DNA of 12,602 bases, from positions 1 to 12,602 of the forward strand of contig CAKUJT010000071.1 of NCBI GenBank assembly GCA_934661765.1. The letters run 5' to 3'. Both the position numbers and the translations under genes were made by a program. This DNA is from an uncultured Senegalimassilia sp. (GTDB lineage: Bacteria; Actinomycetota; Coriobacteriia; Coriobacteriales; Eggerthellaceae). Shown here piece by piece: positions 1 through 6,981 of this stretch (position 1 is its first letter; the number at the start of each line of letters is the position of its first letter). Under the pieces are notes generated by a model. The model was not told the DNA's origin, ran no database searches, and saw only the letters and a program-made list of their open reading frames with translations.

Positions 1-27
1 AACTGTAAGTGGAAGAGAGGTAGAGAC

Positions 28-174
28 ATGGACACAAAAAAGATCGGAGCTTTTTTAAAGCAATGTCGTAAGGAAAAGAATCTGACACAAGAGCAGCTTG
101 CTGAGAAATTCAGAGTGTCTGCAAGAACAGTTTCCAGATGGGAAACAGGAGTTTCCCAAACAAAAGGATATTAA
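28..174 (+). pseudogene. truncated XRE-family helix-turn-helix regulator
   Basis: The frame opens at ATG 28 and encodes 48 residues starting MDTKKIGAFLKQCRKEKNLT. This is the N-terminal half of a Cro/C1-type (XRE) DNA-binding domain: helix 1 (IGAFLKQCRKEKN), then LTQEQLAEKFRVSARTVSRWETG, the classic turn and recognition helix. Family members continue after WETG with a proline-containing loop, a fifth helix and usually a C-terminal effector region. Here the frame runs only SQTKGY to a stop at 172-174, and a terminator follows about 50 bp later. I read it as a 3'-deleted repressor rather than a functional gene. The start is supported by an upstream purine-rich stretch (GAAGAGAGG). A free 48-residue HTH peptide could in principle still bind DNA, but the last structural helix is missing. 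Confidence 0.75.
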
Positions 175-223
175 GGAATAACCTGTGTTTACCTGCTTGC
201 AGAATATTGGTGTATAAGAGAAT

Positions 224-249
224 GACACTTGAAATATAGTGTCTTTTTC
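224..249 (+). terminator. intrinsic terminator after the XRE fragment
   Basis: GACACT (224-229) and AGTGTC (238-243) form a perfect 6-bp stem with an 8-base AT-rich loop, followed directly by TTTTTCT. It sits about 50 bp after the truncated XRE frame, so it was probably the terminator of the original, longer regulator gene or its operon. Confidence 0.6.
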
Positions 250-286
250 TATATATAATGAATTTTAATTAGATAACTGAAAAAGA

Positions 287-315
287 ATGACTGTTCATTT
301 TTAGCGTGATATAAT
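287..315 (+). promoter_or_regulatory. candidate sigma-A promoter for the small membrane protein and DUF4304-like gene
   Basis: ATGACT (287-292) and a perfect TATAAT (310-315) are separated by 17 bp. The -35 matches TTGACA at four of six positions. The site lies about 50 bp before ATG 364, with an AAAGGAG-type ribosome binding site between them. It starts a unit that ends at the terminator at 1266-1305. Confidence 0.6.
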
Positions 316-363
316 TTATGTTAGAGAGAATGATAAATTTGAAAGGTGTAAAGGAGACCAACT

Positions 364-528
364 ATGAAAGATAAAAGCATTTTAATCAGTGTGGGAATTA
401 TTATTTATATTGTTATGTCTGGAATTGATAGATTTGTTTATCATATACCTAATGTTATTTATATTCCAGTAGCAATTCTCGGTATTGCTTTAATTTTAAT
501 TGGCTTTTTCAAGGATAAATCTAAATAA
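364..528 (+). CDS. small two-helix membrane protein (54 aa), unknown function
   Basis: This 54-residue frame starts at ATG 364, after an AAAGGAG ribosome binding site at about 350-356. The sequence has two hydrophobic stretches. Residues about 5-19 (SILISVGIIIYIVMS) are followed by a short polar turn (GIDRFVYHIPN), then residues about 32-50 (IYIPVAILGIALILIGFF). The tail is basic (KDKSK). This is a helical hairpin with both ends probably cytoplasmic. I do not recognise the family. It has its own good upstream promoter and lies 33 bp before a DUF4304-like gene on the same strand with no terminator between, so the two are probably co-transcribed. Codon use is AT-rich like its neighbour. Confidence 0.65.
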   Translation: MKDKSILISVGIIIYIVMSGIDRFVYHIPNVIYIPVAILGIALILIGFFKDKSK

Positions 529-561
529 CAAAGTTTGAATTTGTAAGGATGTGGGTGAGCA

Positions 562-1185
562 ATGAATAAAGATGTTAAGAAATTAGTGCTTGATACTTTT
601 GATGAAATAGATGAGATAATGAGCGAATATGGATTTAAGAGGAGAAGAAACGGACTTATTTATTCAAGAACTTTCGGGAACACCAAACAGAAAATTGAAC
701 TTGTATTTCAAACACATCCTTTAGGACAACCAGATGCATTAGCTCGTATATATCCGTGGTTATCTGTGCATTATCCAGAAGTAAATCAATTTGCAACTGC
801 TGTTTTAGGAGAAAACATTATAATTGACAGCCTAAAAGATTTGACACTAAGACAGCCAATTCAAACAGGTAAAGAATATGAGCGATGGTTCATATATAAT
901 GAGTCAGATATTAAAACACTTTCATTGAAAATAAAAGAATATTTTGTTAAGAATACAATACCGTTTCTAAATTCCCTTAAAAATATAGAACAATATATAA
1001 GAATGTATGAAATGCAAGATAAAAGACTTTGGATGGATGATAGGCAATATATTTATTTTGCTTGTGCATATGCCTTGAAAAAAGAGTATCAAAAGGGATA
1101 TGACTTATTAGAGAAGAGATTTGGAAAAGCTGGTTTTCGCAGAACATATCAAAAATTGTTTGAATATTTTGAACAACGATTATGA
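562..1185 (+). CDS. DUF4304-like hypothetical protein (207 aa)
   Basis: The protein begins MNKDVKKLVLDTFDEIDEIM and is soluble, with no signal peptide or membrane segment. The N-terminal pattern is a helix, then YGFKRRRNGLIYSRTF, then a beta stretch KIELVFQTHP. This resembles DUF4304-type proteins, where a 'GF+++...' strand precedes an aromatic-rich sheet; the resemblance is from memory of the pattern and is tentative. The C-terminal part (about residues 120-207) is helical and charged and ends YQKLFEYFEQRL. No catalytic motif is visible. The ribosome binding site is weak (AAGGAT, about 11 bp from ATG), which suggests coupling to the small membrane gene 33 bp upstream. DUF4304 proteins are widespread and of unknown role. 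An immunity or stress role would be guesswork. Confidence 0.7.
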   Translation: MNKDVKKLVLDTFDEIDEIMSEYGFKRRRNGLIYSRTFGNTKQKIELVFQTHPLGQPDALARIYPWLSVHYPEVNQFATAVLGENIIIDSLKDLTLRQPIQTGKEYERWFIYNESDIKTLSLKIKEYFVKNTIPFLNSLKNIEQYIRMYEMQDKRLWMDDRQYIYFACAYALKKEYQKGYDLLEKRFGKAGFRRTYQKLFEYFEQRL

Positions 1186-1265
1186 TACAACTCCCAGCTT
1201 GTCGAATTAAAAGAGTTAAGAAAATCACAGTTTGTAGAATTCAAAAATTTAATATGAAATGTGAG

Positions 1266-1305
1266 ATAGAGCGTATGGAAATAATCTATACGTTCTATTT
1301 TTTTT
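1266..1305 (+). terminator. intrinsic terminator closing the DUF4304-like unit
   Basis: ATAGAGCGTAT (1266-1276) pairs with ATACGTTCTAT (1288-1298), 11 bp with one G-U pair, and an eight-base T run ends at 1305. It separates the AT-rich left block from the transport cassette. Confidence 0.8.
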
Positions 1306-1362
1306 GCCTTTTTGAAAAAAGTGATTAAAAAACTATTGACATTTTATTACTGGAGGTGCGAA

Positions 1363-1539
1363 ATGGACTATATGACATTGAAAGAGACCGCCGAAAAGTG
1401 GGGCGTGGCACCTCGTAGGGTAAATTATTATTGTGCTGGTGAGCGTGTCCCCGGCGCTGTGAAAATGGCCGGTGTTTGGCTGATACCAAGAGAAGCACAA
1501 AAACCACTCGATAAGAGATACAAAGGAAACAAGAAATAG
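1363..1539 (+). CDS. small helix-turn-helix DNA-binding protein
   Basis: I chose ATG 1363 (58 residues, MDYMTLKETAEKWGVAPRRV...) because GGAGGTGCG lies 5-9 bp upstream. An upstream TTG at 1312 would add 17 residues but has no ribosome binding site. The residues LKETAEKWGVAPRRVNYYCAGERVPGAVKMAGVWLIPREAQKP form a MerR/excisionase-like winged helix-turn-helix with the usual 'GxWLIP' wing strand, followed by a short basic tail. Single-domain proteins of this type often accompany two-component/ABC cassettes in Clostridia; whether they regulate them is not established. It is the first gene of the cassette, 60 bp before the response regulator, and the regulator's tandem operator starts 6 bp after its stop codon. 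Confidence 0.75.
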   Translation: MDYMTLKETAEKWGVAPRRVNYYCAGERVPGAVKMAGVWLIPREAQKPLDKRYKGNKK

Positions 1540-1544
1540 TTTCT

Positions 1545-1577
1545 TGTGAGGTTTCTGTGACATTTGAATGCTACACT
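1545..1577 (+). promoter_or_regulatory. operator A (tandem 11-bp repeat) and -10 box upstream of the response regulator
   Basis: TGTGAGGTTTC (1545-1555) is followed directly by TGTGACATTTG (1556-1566). This is a head-to-tail pair with 11-bp spacing, the usual layout for an OmpR-family dimer. A -10-like TACACT lies at 1572-1577, starting 16 bp after the start of the second repeat. The same geometry occurs at operator B before the transporter genes, so this is probably an autoregulatory activator site covering the -35 region. Confidence 0.65.
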
Positions 1578-1599
1578 AAGAATGAAGGAGTGTGATACA

Positions 1600-2283
1600 A
1601 TGCGAATTTTAGTAGTCGAGGATGACCGACTTTTGAATAATACCTTGTGCTATAACTTGGATGCTGCGGGCTATGTCGTGGACTCTGCATTGACAAAATC
1701 AGCAGCCAGTAATTTTCTAACTAAGCAGGACTATGACCTGATCGTGCTGGATGTAAACCTGCCAGATGGGAATGGCTTTGATTTCTGCGGTGAGGTAAAA
1801 GAGCGCCGGCCAGATACAGCGGTGATCTTCCTGACCGCAAATGATATGGAGAGTGATATGCTCAAAGGATATGAGCTGGGCGCTGAGGACTATGTGACCA
1901 AGCCTTTCCCAATGAGCGTCTTTCAAAAAAAGCTGTCCGTGTTATTGGGACGGCTGGCGAAACAGAGTGGCGGAGATTGCTATGAGGATGGCGCATTATC
2001 CATCAATTTCTCAGAGATGACTGCTTCCCTGTCCGGTAAGCCGCTGGTGTTCACTCCGTTGGAATATCGGATGTTGAAAATCCTGACCAAAAATCCGCAG
2101 ATTGTTTTGACTAGGCAGATGCTACTTGAAAAACTGTGGGATGCCGATGGGAACTTTGTGGATGAACACGCCCTGACCGTAGCCATCAGCCGGGTGAGAA
2201 ACAAAATTGAAACGGAAGGCCGCCAGTACATTAAGACGGTGTACGGCATGGGCTATATATGGATTGGAGGGACGCTGAAATGA
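1600..2283 (+). CDS. OmpR-family response regulator of an ABC-transporter-linked two-component system
   Basis: ATG 1600 is chosen (227 residues, MRILVVEDDRLL...). AAGGAG lies at 1585-1590 and the receiver domain begins at once; the TTG 36 bp upstream would only add a nonconserved tail. The receiver domain (about 1-115) has the acidic pair D8/D9, phospho-acceptor D51 in LIVLDVNLPDGNG, T79 in VIFLTAND and K101 in DYVTKPF. A winged-helix DNA-binding domain (about 130-225) includes LVFTPLEYRMLKIL, DEHALTVAISRVRNKI and the wing YIKTVYGMGYIW. It should accept phosphate from the kinase encoded next; the two frames overlap by ATGA, so translation is coupled. Likely targets are the TGTGANNTTTC tandem sites at 1545, 3393 and 6745. 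This is a BceR/VanR-type regulator by domain and context; no specific named orthologue is claimed. Confidence 0.93.
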   Translation: MRILVVEDDRLLNNTLCYNLDAAGYVVDSALTKSAASNFLTKQDYDLIVLDVNLPDGNGFDFCGEVKERRPDTAVIFLTANDMESDMLKGYELGAEDYVTKPFPMSVFQKKLSVLLGRLAKQSGGDCYEDGALSINFSEMTASLSGKPLVFTPLEYRMLKILTKNPQIVLTRQMLLEKLWDADGNFVDEHALTVAISRVRNKIETEGRQYIKTVYGMGYIWIGGTLK

Positions 2284-3314
2284 ATATACGAAAATTCTCC
2301 ATCAACAAAGCCTGTATCCTTTTGGGAATACTCTTGCTGCTGGCAGTTGGTGTGGTTTCTGCCGCTATTTATCTGCTGACCGAGAATATAACCGCTGTCG
2401 GGTATGTATTCTTGTTCAGTGTCTTTGTGTTGCTTTGCGTCATCTGCTTTGTGACCCTGATCCGTCGGAAACTGATCATGTTCTCCGATTCCTTTTGTGG
2501 CCAAATGGATGATATGCTTTCTGGGGATATTGTGCAACCGAAGCAGACGATTGAGGAAGAAAGCCTATTCTATAAAATCAACTACCGGCTGGGGCGATTG
2601 TACGAAGTCATGCAGGAAAATAAAAACAACATCGCAAAGGAACGGGCTGACCTGCAAGAGCTGATCTCTGATATTTCCCATCAAGTCAAGACCCCGATTG
2701 CCAACTTGAAGATGATCAACAACACGCTGCTTGAAAACGAGGTTCCTCCGCAGAAGCAAAAGGAATTTCTGACAGCCCAGGCTAGTCAGCTTGATAAGCT
2801 GGACTTTCTCATGCAGGCCATGATTAAAACTTCCCGCTTGGAAACGGGAGTCATTTCGTTGGATCAAAAACAGCAGCCGGTTTATGATACCCTTGCCACA
2901 GCCCTGGGCTGGATTTTGTTCAATGCTGAAAAGAAACAAATAGATGTACAGGTGGAATGTCCAGAGCATCTGGATGCGCGACACGATAGAAAATGGACAA
3001 GCGAAGCTCTGTTCAACATTCTGGATAACGCAGTGAAGTACACCCCGGCAGGCGGACAGATCCGTGTGTCTGTGGAAGGCTGGGAAATGTATGTAAAGAT
3101 CAACATTGCCGACACCGGCATCGGCATCTCGGAACAGCATCAGGGGACGATTTTCAAACGGTTTTACCGGGAAGATGCGGTACATGATGTGGAGGGGATT
3201 GGGATTGGTCTGTATCTGGCCCGTGAGATCGTGACCTTGCAGGAAGGCTATATCCGGGTGGCATCAGAGATTGGGCAAGGCTCAACCTTTTCTGTTTTCC
3301 TGCTCCGAAAGTAG
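2280..3314 (+). CDS. intramembrane-sensing sensor histidine kinase (BceS-like)
   Basis: The start is ATG 2280, overlapping the regulator's TGA, with GGAGGG at 2265-2270. It has 344 residues. Two transmembrane helices (about 11-33 and 38-62) are joined by only a few residues (TENITAVG), so there is no extracellular sensor domain. This is the hallmark of intramembrane-sensing kinases, which read the state of a partner ABC transporter. A short linker leads to the HisKA domain, with H134 in ISDISHQVKTPIANLK. The HATPase domain has the N box FNILDNAVKYTP (N250), G1 box IADTGIGI (D278), F box FKRFYR and G2 box GIGIGLYLAREI. All catalytic residues are present, so it should be active. Bce-type kinases work in complex with their FtsX-type permease to detect antimicrobial peptides; that role is inferred here from context. 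Confidence 0.92.
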   Translation: MNIRKFSINKACILLGILLLLAVGVVSAAIYLLTENITAVGYVFLFSVFVLLCVICFVTLIRRKLIMFSDSFCGQMDDMLSGDIVQPKQTIEEESLFYKINYRLGRLYEVMQENKNNIAKERADLQELISDISHQVKTPIANLKMINNTLLENEVPPQKQKEFLTAQASQLDKLDFLMQAMIKTSRLETGVISLDQKQQPVYDTLATALGWILFNAEKKQIDVQVECPEHLDARHDRKWTSEALFNILDNAVKYTPAGGQIRVSVEGWEMYVKINIADTGIGISEQHQGTIFKRFYREDAVHDVEGIGIGLYLAREIVTLQEGYIRVASEIGQGSTFSVFLLRK

Positions 3315-3336
3315 TACCGACATTCCCTCAAAATTG

Positions 3337-3360
3337 AAATGTCACAGACTTATGACATTT
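3337..3360. repeat. inverted-repeat version of the operator half-site, upstream of the ABC genes
   Basis: AAATGTCA (3337-3344) and TGACATTT (3353-3360) are perfect inverted repeats around an 8-bp centre, just after the kinase stop codon. The left arm extends to AAATGTCACA, the reverse complement of TGTGACATTT, so both arms are the same half-site found in the tandem operators. It may be an upstream cooperative binding site about 35 bp before operator B. Confidence 0.55.
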
Positions 3361-3392
3361 GGAACCGAATTTCTTATAAATTCTTTGTAGCT

Positions 3393-3425
3393 CGTGACAT
3401 TTCTGTGAGGTTCGGTCTTTATGAT
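3393..3425 (+). promoter_or_regulatory. operator B and promoter of the ABC transporter genes
   Basis: CGTGACATTTC (3393-3403) is followed directly by TGTGAGGTTCG (3404-3414). The -10 box TATGAT is at 3420-3425, starting 16 bp after the second repeat, as at operator A. There is no consensus -35; the repeats occupy it, as in promoters that need an OmpR-type activator. This should be the main induced promoter for the transporter. Confidence 0.7.
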
Positions 3426-3457
3426 AAAACCATCACAAAGAAAGGATGGTGTTCTAT

Positions 3458-4123
3458 ATGAGCATATTGCAGACAACAGATTTAAAAAAATATTACGGCA
3501 CTGAGCCGAACATCACAAAAGCATTGGATGGCGTAACCCTCTCCATTGAGGAGGGAGAGTTTGTTGCCATCGTTGGTACTTCCGGCAGTGGTAAGTCCAC
3601 CTTGCTGAATATGATGGGCGGTTTGGATACACCGACTTCCGGCAGCATTCAAGTAAAAGGAAAAGAACTCTCTGAATTCAAGGATGAACAGCTTACCATC
3701 TTCCGCAGACGTAACATCGGCTTTATCTTCCAGAACTACAATCTGGTGCCGGTGCTGAATGTCTACGAAAACATCGTGCTGCCTGTGGAACTGGACGGAA
3801 ACAAGGTAGATAAGAAGTTTATGAAAGAAGTAGTGCAGATGCTGGGACTGGAGGATAAGCTAAACAATATGCCCAACAACCTCTCCGGCGGTCAGCAACA
3901 GCGTGTGGCAATTGCGCGTGCCCTTGTTTCCAAACCAGCCATTGTCTTGGCCGATGAACCGACCGGAAACCTTGACAGCAGGACAAGTAGTGATGTATTA
4001 GGACTTTTGAAAGTTACCAGCCAGAAATTCCATCAGACCATTGTGATGATTACTCATAACAATGAGATTGCCCAGCTTGCCGGCTGTATTATCCGTATTG
4101 AGGACGGCAGAATTTCCAAGTAA
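3458..4123 (+). CDS. ABC transporter ATP-binding protein (MacB/LolD/BceA type)
   Basis: I prefer ATG 3458 (221 residues, MSILQTTDLKKYYG...), with AAAGGA about 11 bp upstream. The in-frame ATG at 3446 overlaps that site and only adds MVFY. The nucleotide-binding domain is complete: Walker A GTSGSGKST, Q-loop FIFQNYNLV, signature LSGGQQQR, Walker B IVLADEPTGNLD and switch histidine in MITHN. The STLLNMMGGLDTPTSG stretch and length of about 220 are typical of the lipoprotein/antimicrobial-peptide (LolD/MacB/BceA) branch. It supplies ATP hydrolysis to the permease encoded 14 bp downstream. Expression probably depends on the response regulator through operator B. Confidence 0.93.
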   Translation: MSILQTTDLKKYYGTEPNITKALDGVTLSIEEGEFVAIVGTSGSGKSTLLNMMGGLDTPTSGSIQVKGKELSEFKDEQLTIFRRRNIGFIFQNYNLVPVLNVYENIVLPVELDGNKVDKKFMKEVVQMLGLEDKLNNMPNNLSGGQQQRVAIARALVSKPAIVLADEPTGNLDSRTSSDVLGLLKVTSQKFHQTIVMITHNNEIAQLAGCIIRIEDGRISK

Positions 4124-4137
4124 AGGAGGGCGAAAAT

Positions 4138-6654
4138 ATGACAGATATCTTATTTGGGAATAACAACAGACCTGTCCTGAAACTTCTGGCAAAGCGTTCT
4201 TTGAAAGCCCGGAGAAACACCATTGCTGTATTGGCGATTTTGCTTGCCACACTGCTTTTTACCAGCCTGTTTACGATTGCCATTAGCTTGCAGACTGCTA
4301 TGCAGGAAAGTAATATGAGGACAACCGGCACTTCTGCCCATGCAGGTATCAAGCGTTTATCTTGGGAAGAATATGAACGGCTGTCATCGGATACAGGGGT
4401 GAAGGACAGCGGATACTCGATTATCATAGGAAATGCCGTGGGTGATAAGTTCAACAAGACACCCACGGAACTGCGATATAGTGATGAAACCTATGCAGAA
4501 CTAACTTTTAACACCCCCGACACCGGATATCTGCCGGAACAGAAAAATGAGATTGCCACCAGCCGTATTGTTCTGGCAGCGATGGGATTACCTGATGAGG
4601 TTGGTACACAGATGGAACTGACCTTTATAACTGATACGGATACATTTAGCGATACCTTTACGCTTTGCGGCATTTGGGATGGGGATGCTGTGGCGTACCG
4701 TCAAACAATTCTATTATCCAAAGAATATACGGAACAGGTAGCTCCTGTCATCCACGGGGAAACGGACGGAACAACCCCACCTGTGGGAACCGGTTATATT
4801 GATGCTGTTATGATGATGCCTACGGCATGGAACATTGAAAAGCTAGCATTAGATGTGACTTCCAAATACGGTTTAGATGAACGGGTAAGTATTAACGACG
4901 CTTACCAAACGGCAACGGTCAGTCTTTCTTCCATGCTGCCCCTTGTAGTTGGTATTGCGGTTATCTTTATCGCAGGGTATCTTCTAATCTACAATGTGTT
5001 TTATATTTCTATCGCACAGGATATTCGGTTTTATGGAATGTTGAAAACACTGGGAACCACTGCAAGACAAATAAGAAAAATCGTTTATAGAAAAGCAATT
5101 AAGCTATCTCTTATGGGTATACCTATTGGTCTATTGTTGGGATGGCCAATTGGTCGATTGCTGCTGCCTGCGATTGTAAATATGCTGACGGATGATATAA
5201 GGGTCGTTACTACGGTAAATCCGTCGATTTTTTTGGTGGCGATTGTTTTTTCTATGATTACTGTTTTGATTAGCTGCCAAAAACCTGCTGCGATGGCAGC
5301 CAAGGTTTCCCCGATAGAGGCGCTGCACTATGTCGAGCAGGCAGGAGGAAAAAAGAAAGACCGTCGCAGTAAACGCATAAGCACAGTTATGATGGCAAAA
5401 AGCAATCTTGGCCGCAATAAGAAAAAAGTAACGATTGTTACCTTGTCCTTTGCACTCAGCATCGTTCTTTTGAACAGTGTCTATACCTATGTGACTTCCT
5501 TTGATTTCGATAAGTTTGTGGCTGATTTTAGTCTTACGGATTTTACAGTGTCCGATACAACGGTAATCAACAGCTATGCCCCGTATAACACGGCGAATGT
5601 GAGCCAGGATTTCATTCGTGAGGCTGAAAGTTTGAATGGTCTTGAAGATATAGGCAATGTGTACCTGTGGACTTCCAAACAGCCGCTTTCCAAACATGAT
5701 CTTACAAAGTTGCAGGAACTTGCGGTTTCTTCCCGTGATATAGCAAATGAGTTGGGAAATTATAGGGTTCGACAGGAACATGGTGTCAATGTGTACGGGT
5801 TAGACGACTTTCCGGCAGAGTATGTGCAGGTTTTGGATGGAGAGCTGAACATGGAAAAATGGAGAGCTGGAACCGGCGTGTATGTAACACCGCTGCGGAT
5901 GATGGGTGACGGTTCTCTCTGTTTGTATCAACCGGGAGACAAGATCTGTGTGCAGCAGCTTGATGGAACAAACAAAATATATGATGTATTGGCTGTGGTA
6001 GATATACCGAAAGCGTTAGAAACACCTGTACAGGTAGATATGGGACTGGATTATATTTTCCCGACAAATGAGCTGCTGGGAAATATGGTATCCGCCGACC
6101 AGCCGGCCATGAAAACCATCTTCAATGTAGCTAATGAATACCAGCTTGCCACGGAAAACTGGCTGAAAAACTACACTACAAATACGGACACAGCTTTGGA
6201 TTATCTGTCAAAAGTGACACTGCGGCAGACTTTTGATGGGATGATTAACATGTACCGTCTTGTGGGAGGTGCTCTTTGTGCGATTCTGGCGTTGATTGGC
6301 ATACTGAATTTTATCAATTCCATGATGACCTCTATTTTGTCCAGATACAAAGAACTGGCCATGCTGCAATCGGTTGGTATGACAGGCCGACAAGTTAAAC
6401 AGATGCTAATGATTGAGGGGATTGGGTATTCCGCATTGGGGCTTATATGTTCCCTGCTCATCTCTATCGTGGGGAGTCTGACAGTGGTTCGAATGATGGG
6501 AGCAGAATTAAGTTATTTTACATGGCATTTTACCCTGCTTCCTGTGTTCCTTTGTGTAATACCATTAGTTCTCATTACCGCCTTTGTACCTTTGGTCTGC
6601 TATAATAAAATGGCACAGAAAACAGTTGTGGAACGGCTACGCATTGCTGAATAA
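4138..6654 (+). CDS. FtsX-type ABC permease, eight helices with two extracellular domains (838 aa)
   Basis: The start ATG 4138 follows AAAGGAGGG with ideal spacing. Predicted helices lie at about residues 27-50, 265-290, 323-345, 362-380, 432-452, 703-728, 758-783 and 798-822. The layout is two copies of 'one helix, large extracellular domain, three helices', with external domains at about 51-260 and 453-700. Each half has an FtsX core (YNVFYISIAQDIRFYGMLKT, and SILSRYKELAMLQSVGMTGR). This duplicated architecture matches the LolCE-like/'ABC3' permeases, not the classic ten-helix BceB with one domain. With the ATPase upstream it probably moves or shields against a membrane-active peptide or lipid. 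The intramembrane kinase suggests that it also acts as the sensor. Substrate unknown. Confidence 0.9.
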   Translation: MTDILFGNNNRPVLKLLAKRSLKARRNTIAVLAILLATLLFTSLFTIAISLQTAMQESNMRTTGTSAHAGIKRLSWEEYERLSSDTGVKDSGYSIIIGNAVGDKFNKTPTELRYSDETYAELTFNTPDTGYLPEQKNEIATSRIVLAAMGLPDEVGTQMELTFITDTDTFSDTFTLCGIWDGDAVAYRQTILLSKEYTEQVAPVIHGETDGTTPPVGTGYIDAVMMMPTAWNIEKLALDVTSKYGLDERVSINDAYQTATVSLSSMLPLVVGIAVIFIAGYLLIYNVFYISIAQDIRFYGMLKTLGTTARQIRKIVYRKAIKLSLMGIPIGLLLGWPIGRLLLPAIVNMLTDDIRVVTTVNPSIFLVAIVFSMITVLISCQKPAAMAAKVSPIEALHYVEQAGGKKKDRRSKRISTVMMAKSNLGRNKKKVTIVTLSFALSIVLLNSVYTYVTSFDFDKFVADFSLTDFTVSDTTVINSYAPYNTANVSQDFIREAESLNGLEDIGNVYLWTSKQPLSKHDLTKLQELAVSSRDIANELGNYRVRQEHGVNVYGLDDFPAEYVQVLDGELNMEKWRAGTGVYVTPLRMMGDGSLCLYQPGDKICVQQLDGTNKIYDVLAVVDIPKALETPVQVDMGLDYIFPTNELLGNMVSADQPAMKTIFNVANEYQLATENWLKNYTTNTDTALDYLSKVTLRQTFDGMINMYRLVGGALCAILALIGILNFINSMMTSILSRYKELAMLQSVGMTGRQVKQMLMIEGIGYSALGLICSLLISIVGSLTVVRMMGAELSYFTWHFTLLPVFLCVIPLVLITAFVPLVCYNKMAQKTVVERLRIAE

Positions 6655-6667
6655 GATACATAGACGA

Positions 6668-6697
6668 GAAACGGTCATCCGAAAGGGTGGCCGTTTT
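6668..6697 (+). terminator. intrinsic terminator after the permease
   Basis: GAAACGGTCATCC (6668-6680) pairs with GGGTGGCCGTTTT (6685-6697) around a GAAA tetraloop, allowing G-U pairs; the stem ends in four T. It closes the transporter transcript 13 bp after the stop codon. The short T run suggests that some readthrough is possible. Confidence 0.75.
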
Positions 6698-6698
6698 C

Positions 6699-6722
6699 AA
6701 ATGTCACAAAATTGTGAGATTT
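6699..6722. repeat. second inverted-repeat form of the operator half-site
   Basis: AAATGTCACA (6699-6708) and TGTGAGATTT (6713-6722) are inverted with a 4-bp centre and one mismatch. It is the counterpart of the site at 3337-3360 and again lies upstream of a tandem operator (here 6745), so the 'inverted then tandem' layout is repeated downstream of the permease. Confidence 0.55.
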
Positions 6723-6744
6723 CAGCCGATAAAAGGCACCTGTC

Positions 6745-6776
6745 TGTGACATTTCTGTGAGGATTATCAGTATAGA
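6745..6776 (+). promoter_or_regulatory. operator C: orphan response-regulator promoter downstream of the permease
   Basis: TGTGACATTTC (6745-6755) is followed directly by TGTGAGGATTA (6756-6766). The first 18 bases match operator B except for its initial C. A -10-like TATAGA lies at 6771-6776, 15 bp after the second repeat starts (16 at A and B). No intact plus-strand gene follows until the ECF sigma gene at 7103, and transcription would first run antisense through the ArsR remnant. Confidence 0.6.
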
Positions 6777-6792
6777 GCTAATTAATGAACCT

Positions 6793-6960
6793 CTATATTT
6801 TTTTATCATTTCCTTCATCGTCCGATGTTCCTTTCAAATCTGTGATCCACAGCATGAGATCTTTCAATACGGAAGTATTTAATTCATAATAAATAAACTT
6901 TTCTTCTCTTTGGTTTCGGATTAAATCAGCTTCCTTCAATATTGCAAGGTATATTATGTG
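6793..6960 (-). pseudogene. C-terminal remnant of an ArsR/SdpR-type repressor
   Basis: On the minus strand, a frame open from 6960 to the TAG at 6793-6795 gives LAILKEADLIRNQREEKFIY followed by YELNTSVLKDLMLWITDLKG and an acidic tail. This matches the recognition-helix end, wing (IRNQREEKFIYYEL) and last helix of ArsR-family winged-helix repressors of the SdpR type, which read 'HLxxLKEAGLV...GKxxYYxLN'. The first 45-50 residues, including the start and helices 1-3, are absent. A stop lies just upstream in frame and no start codon is present. The break falls close to 6948-6960, marking a likely rearrangement junction between the transport cassette and the sigma-factor module. Confidence 0.75.
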
Positions 6961-6981
6961 TCAAGAACCAGTTACTTCAAA

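Noticed and set aside
1336..1364. TTGACA at 1336-1341 as the promoter of the small HTH gene
   Set aside because: A -10 at normal spacing would fall on the start codon and there is no TATAAT-like sequence there; the true promoter is unclear.
1531..1545. AAGAAA/TTTCTT hairpin around the stop of the small HTH gene
   Set aside because: Six A-T-rich pairs with a 3-base loop and no T run; it also overlaps operator A, so a terminator call is not supported.
2565..3185. 206-codon minus-strand frame opposite the histidine kinase
   Set aside because: Shadow of a well-conserved kinase gene; no start signal or recognisable domain.
5131..5781. 216-codon minus-strand frame opposite the permease
   Set aside because: Shadow frame; the plus strand encodes clear FtsX helices across the same bases.
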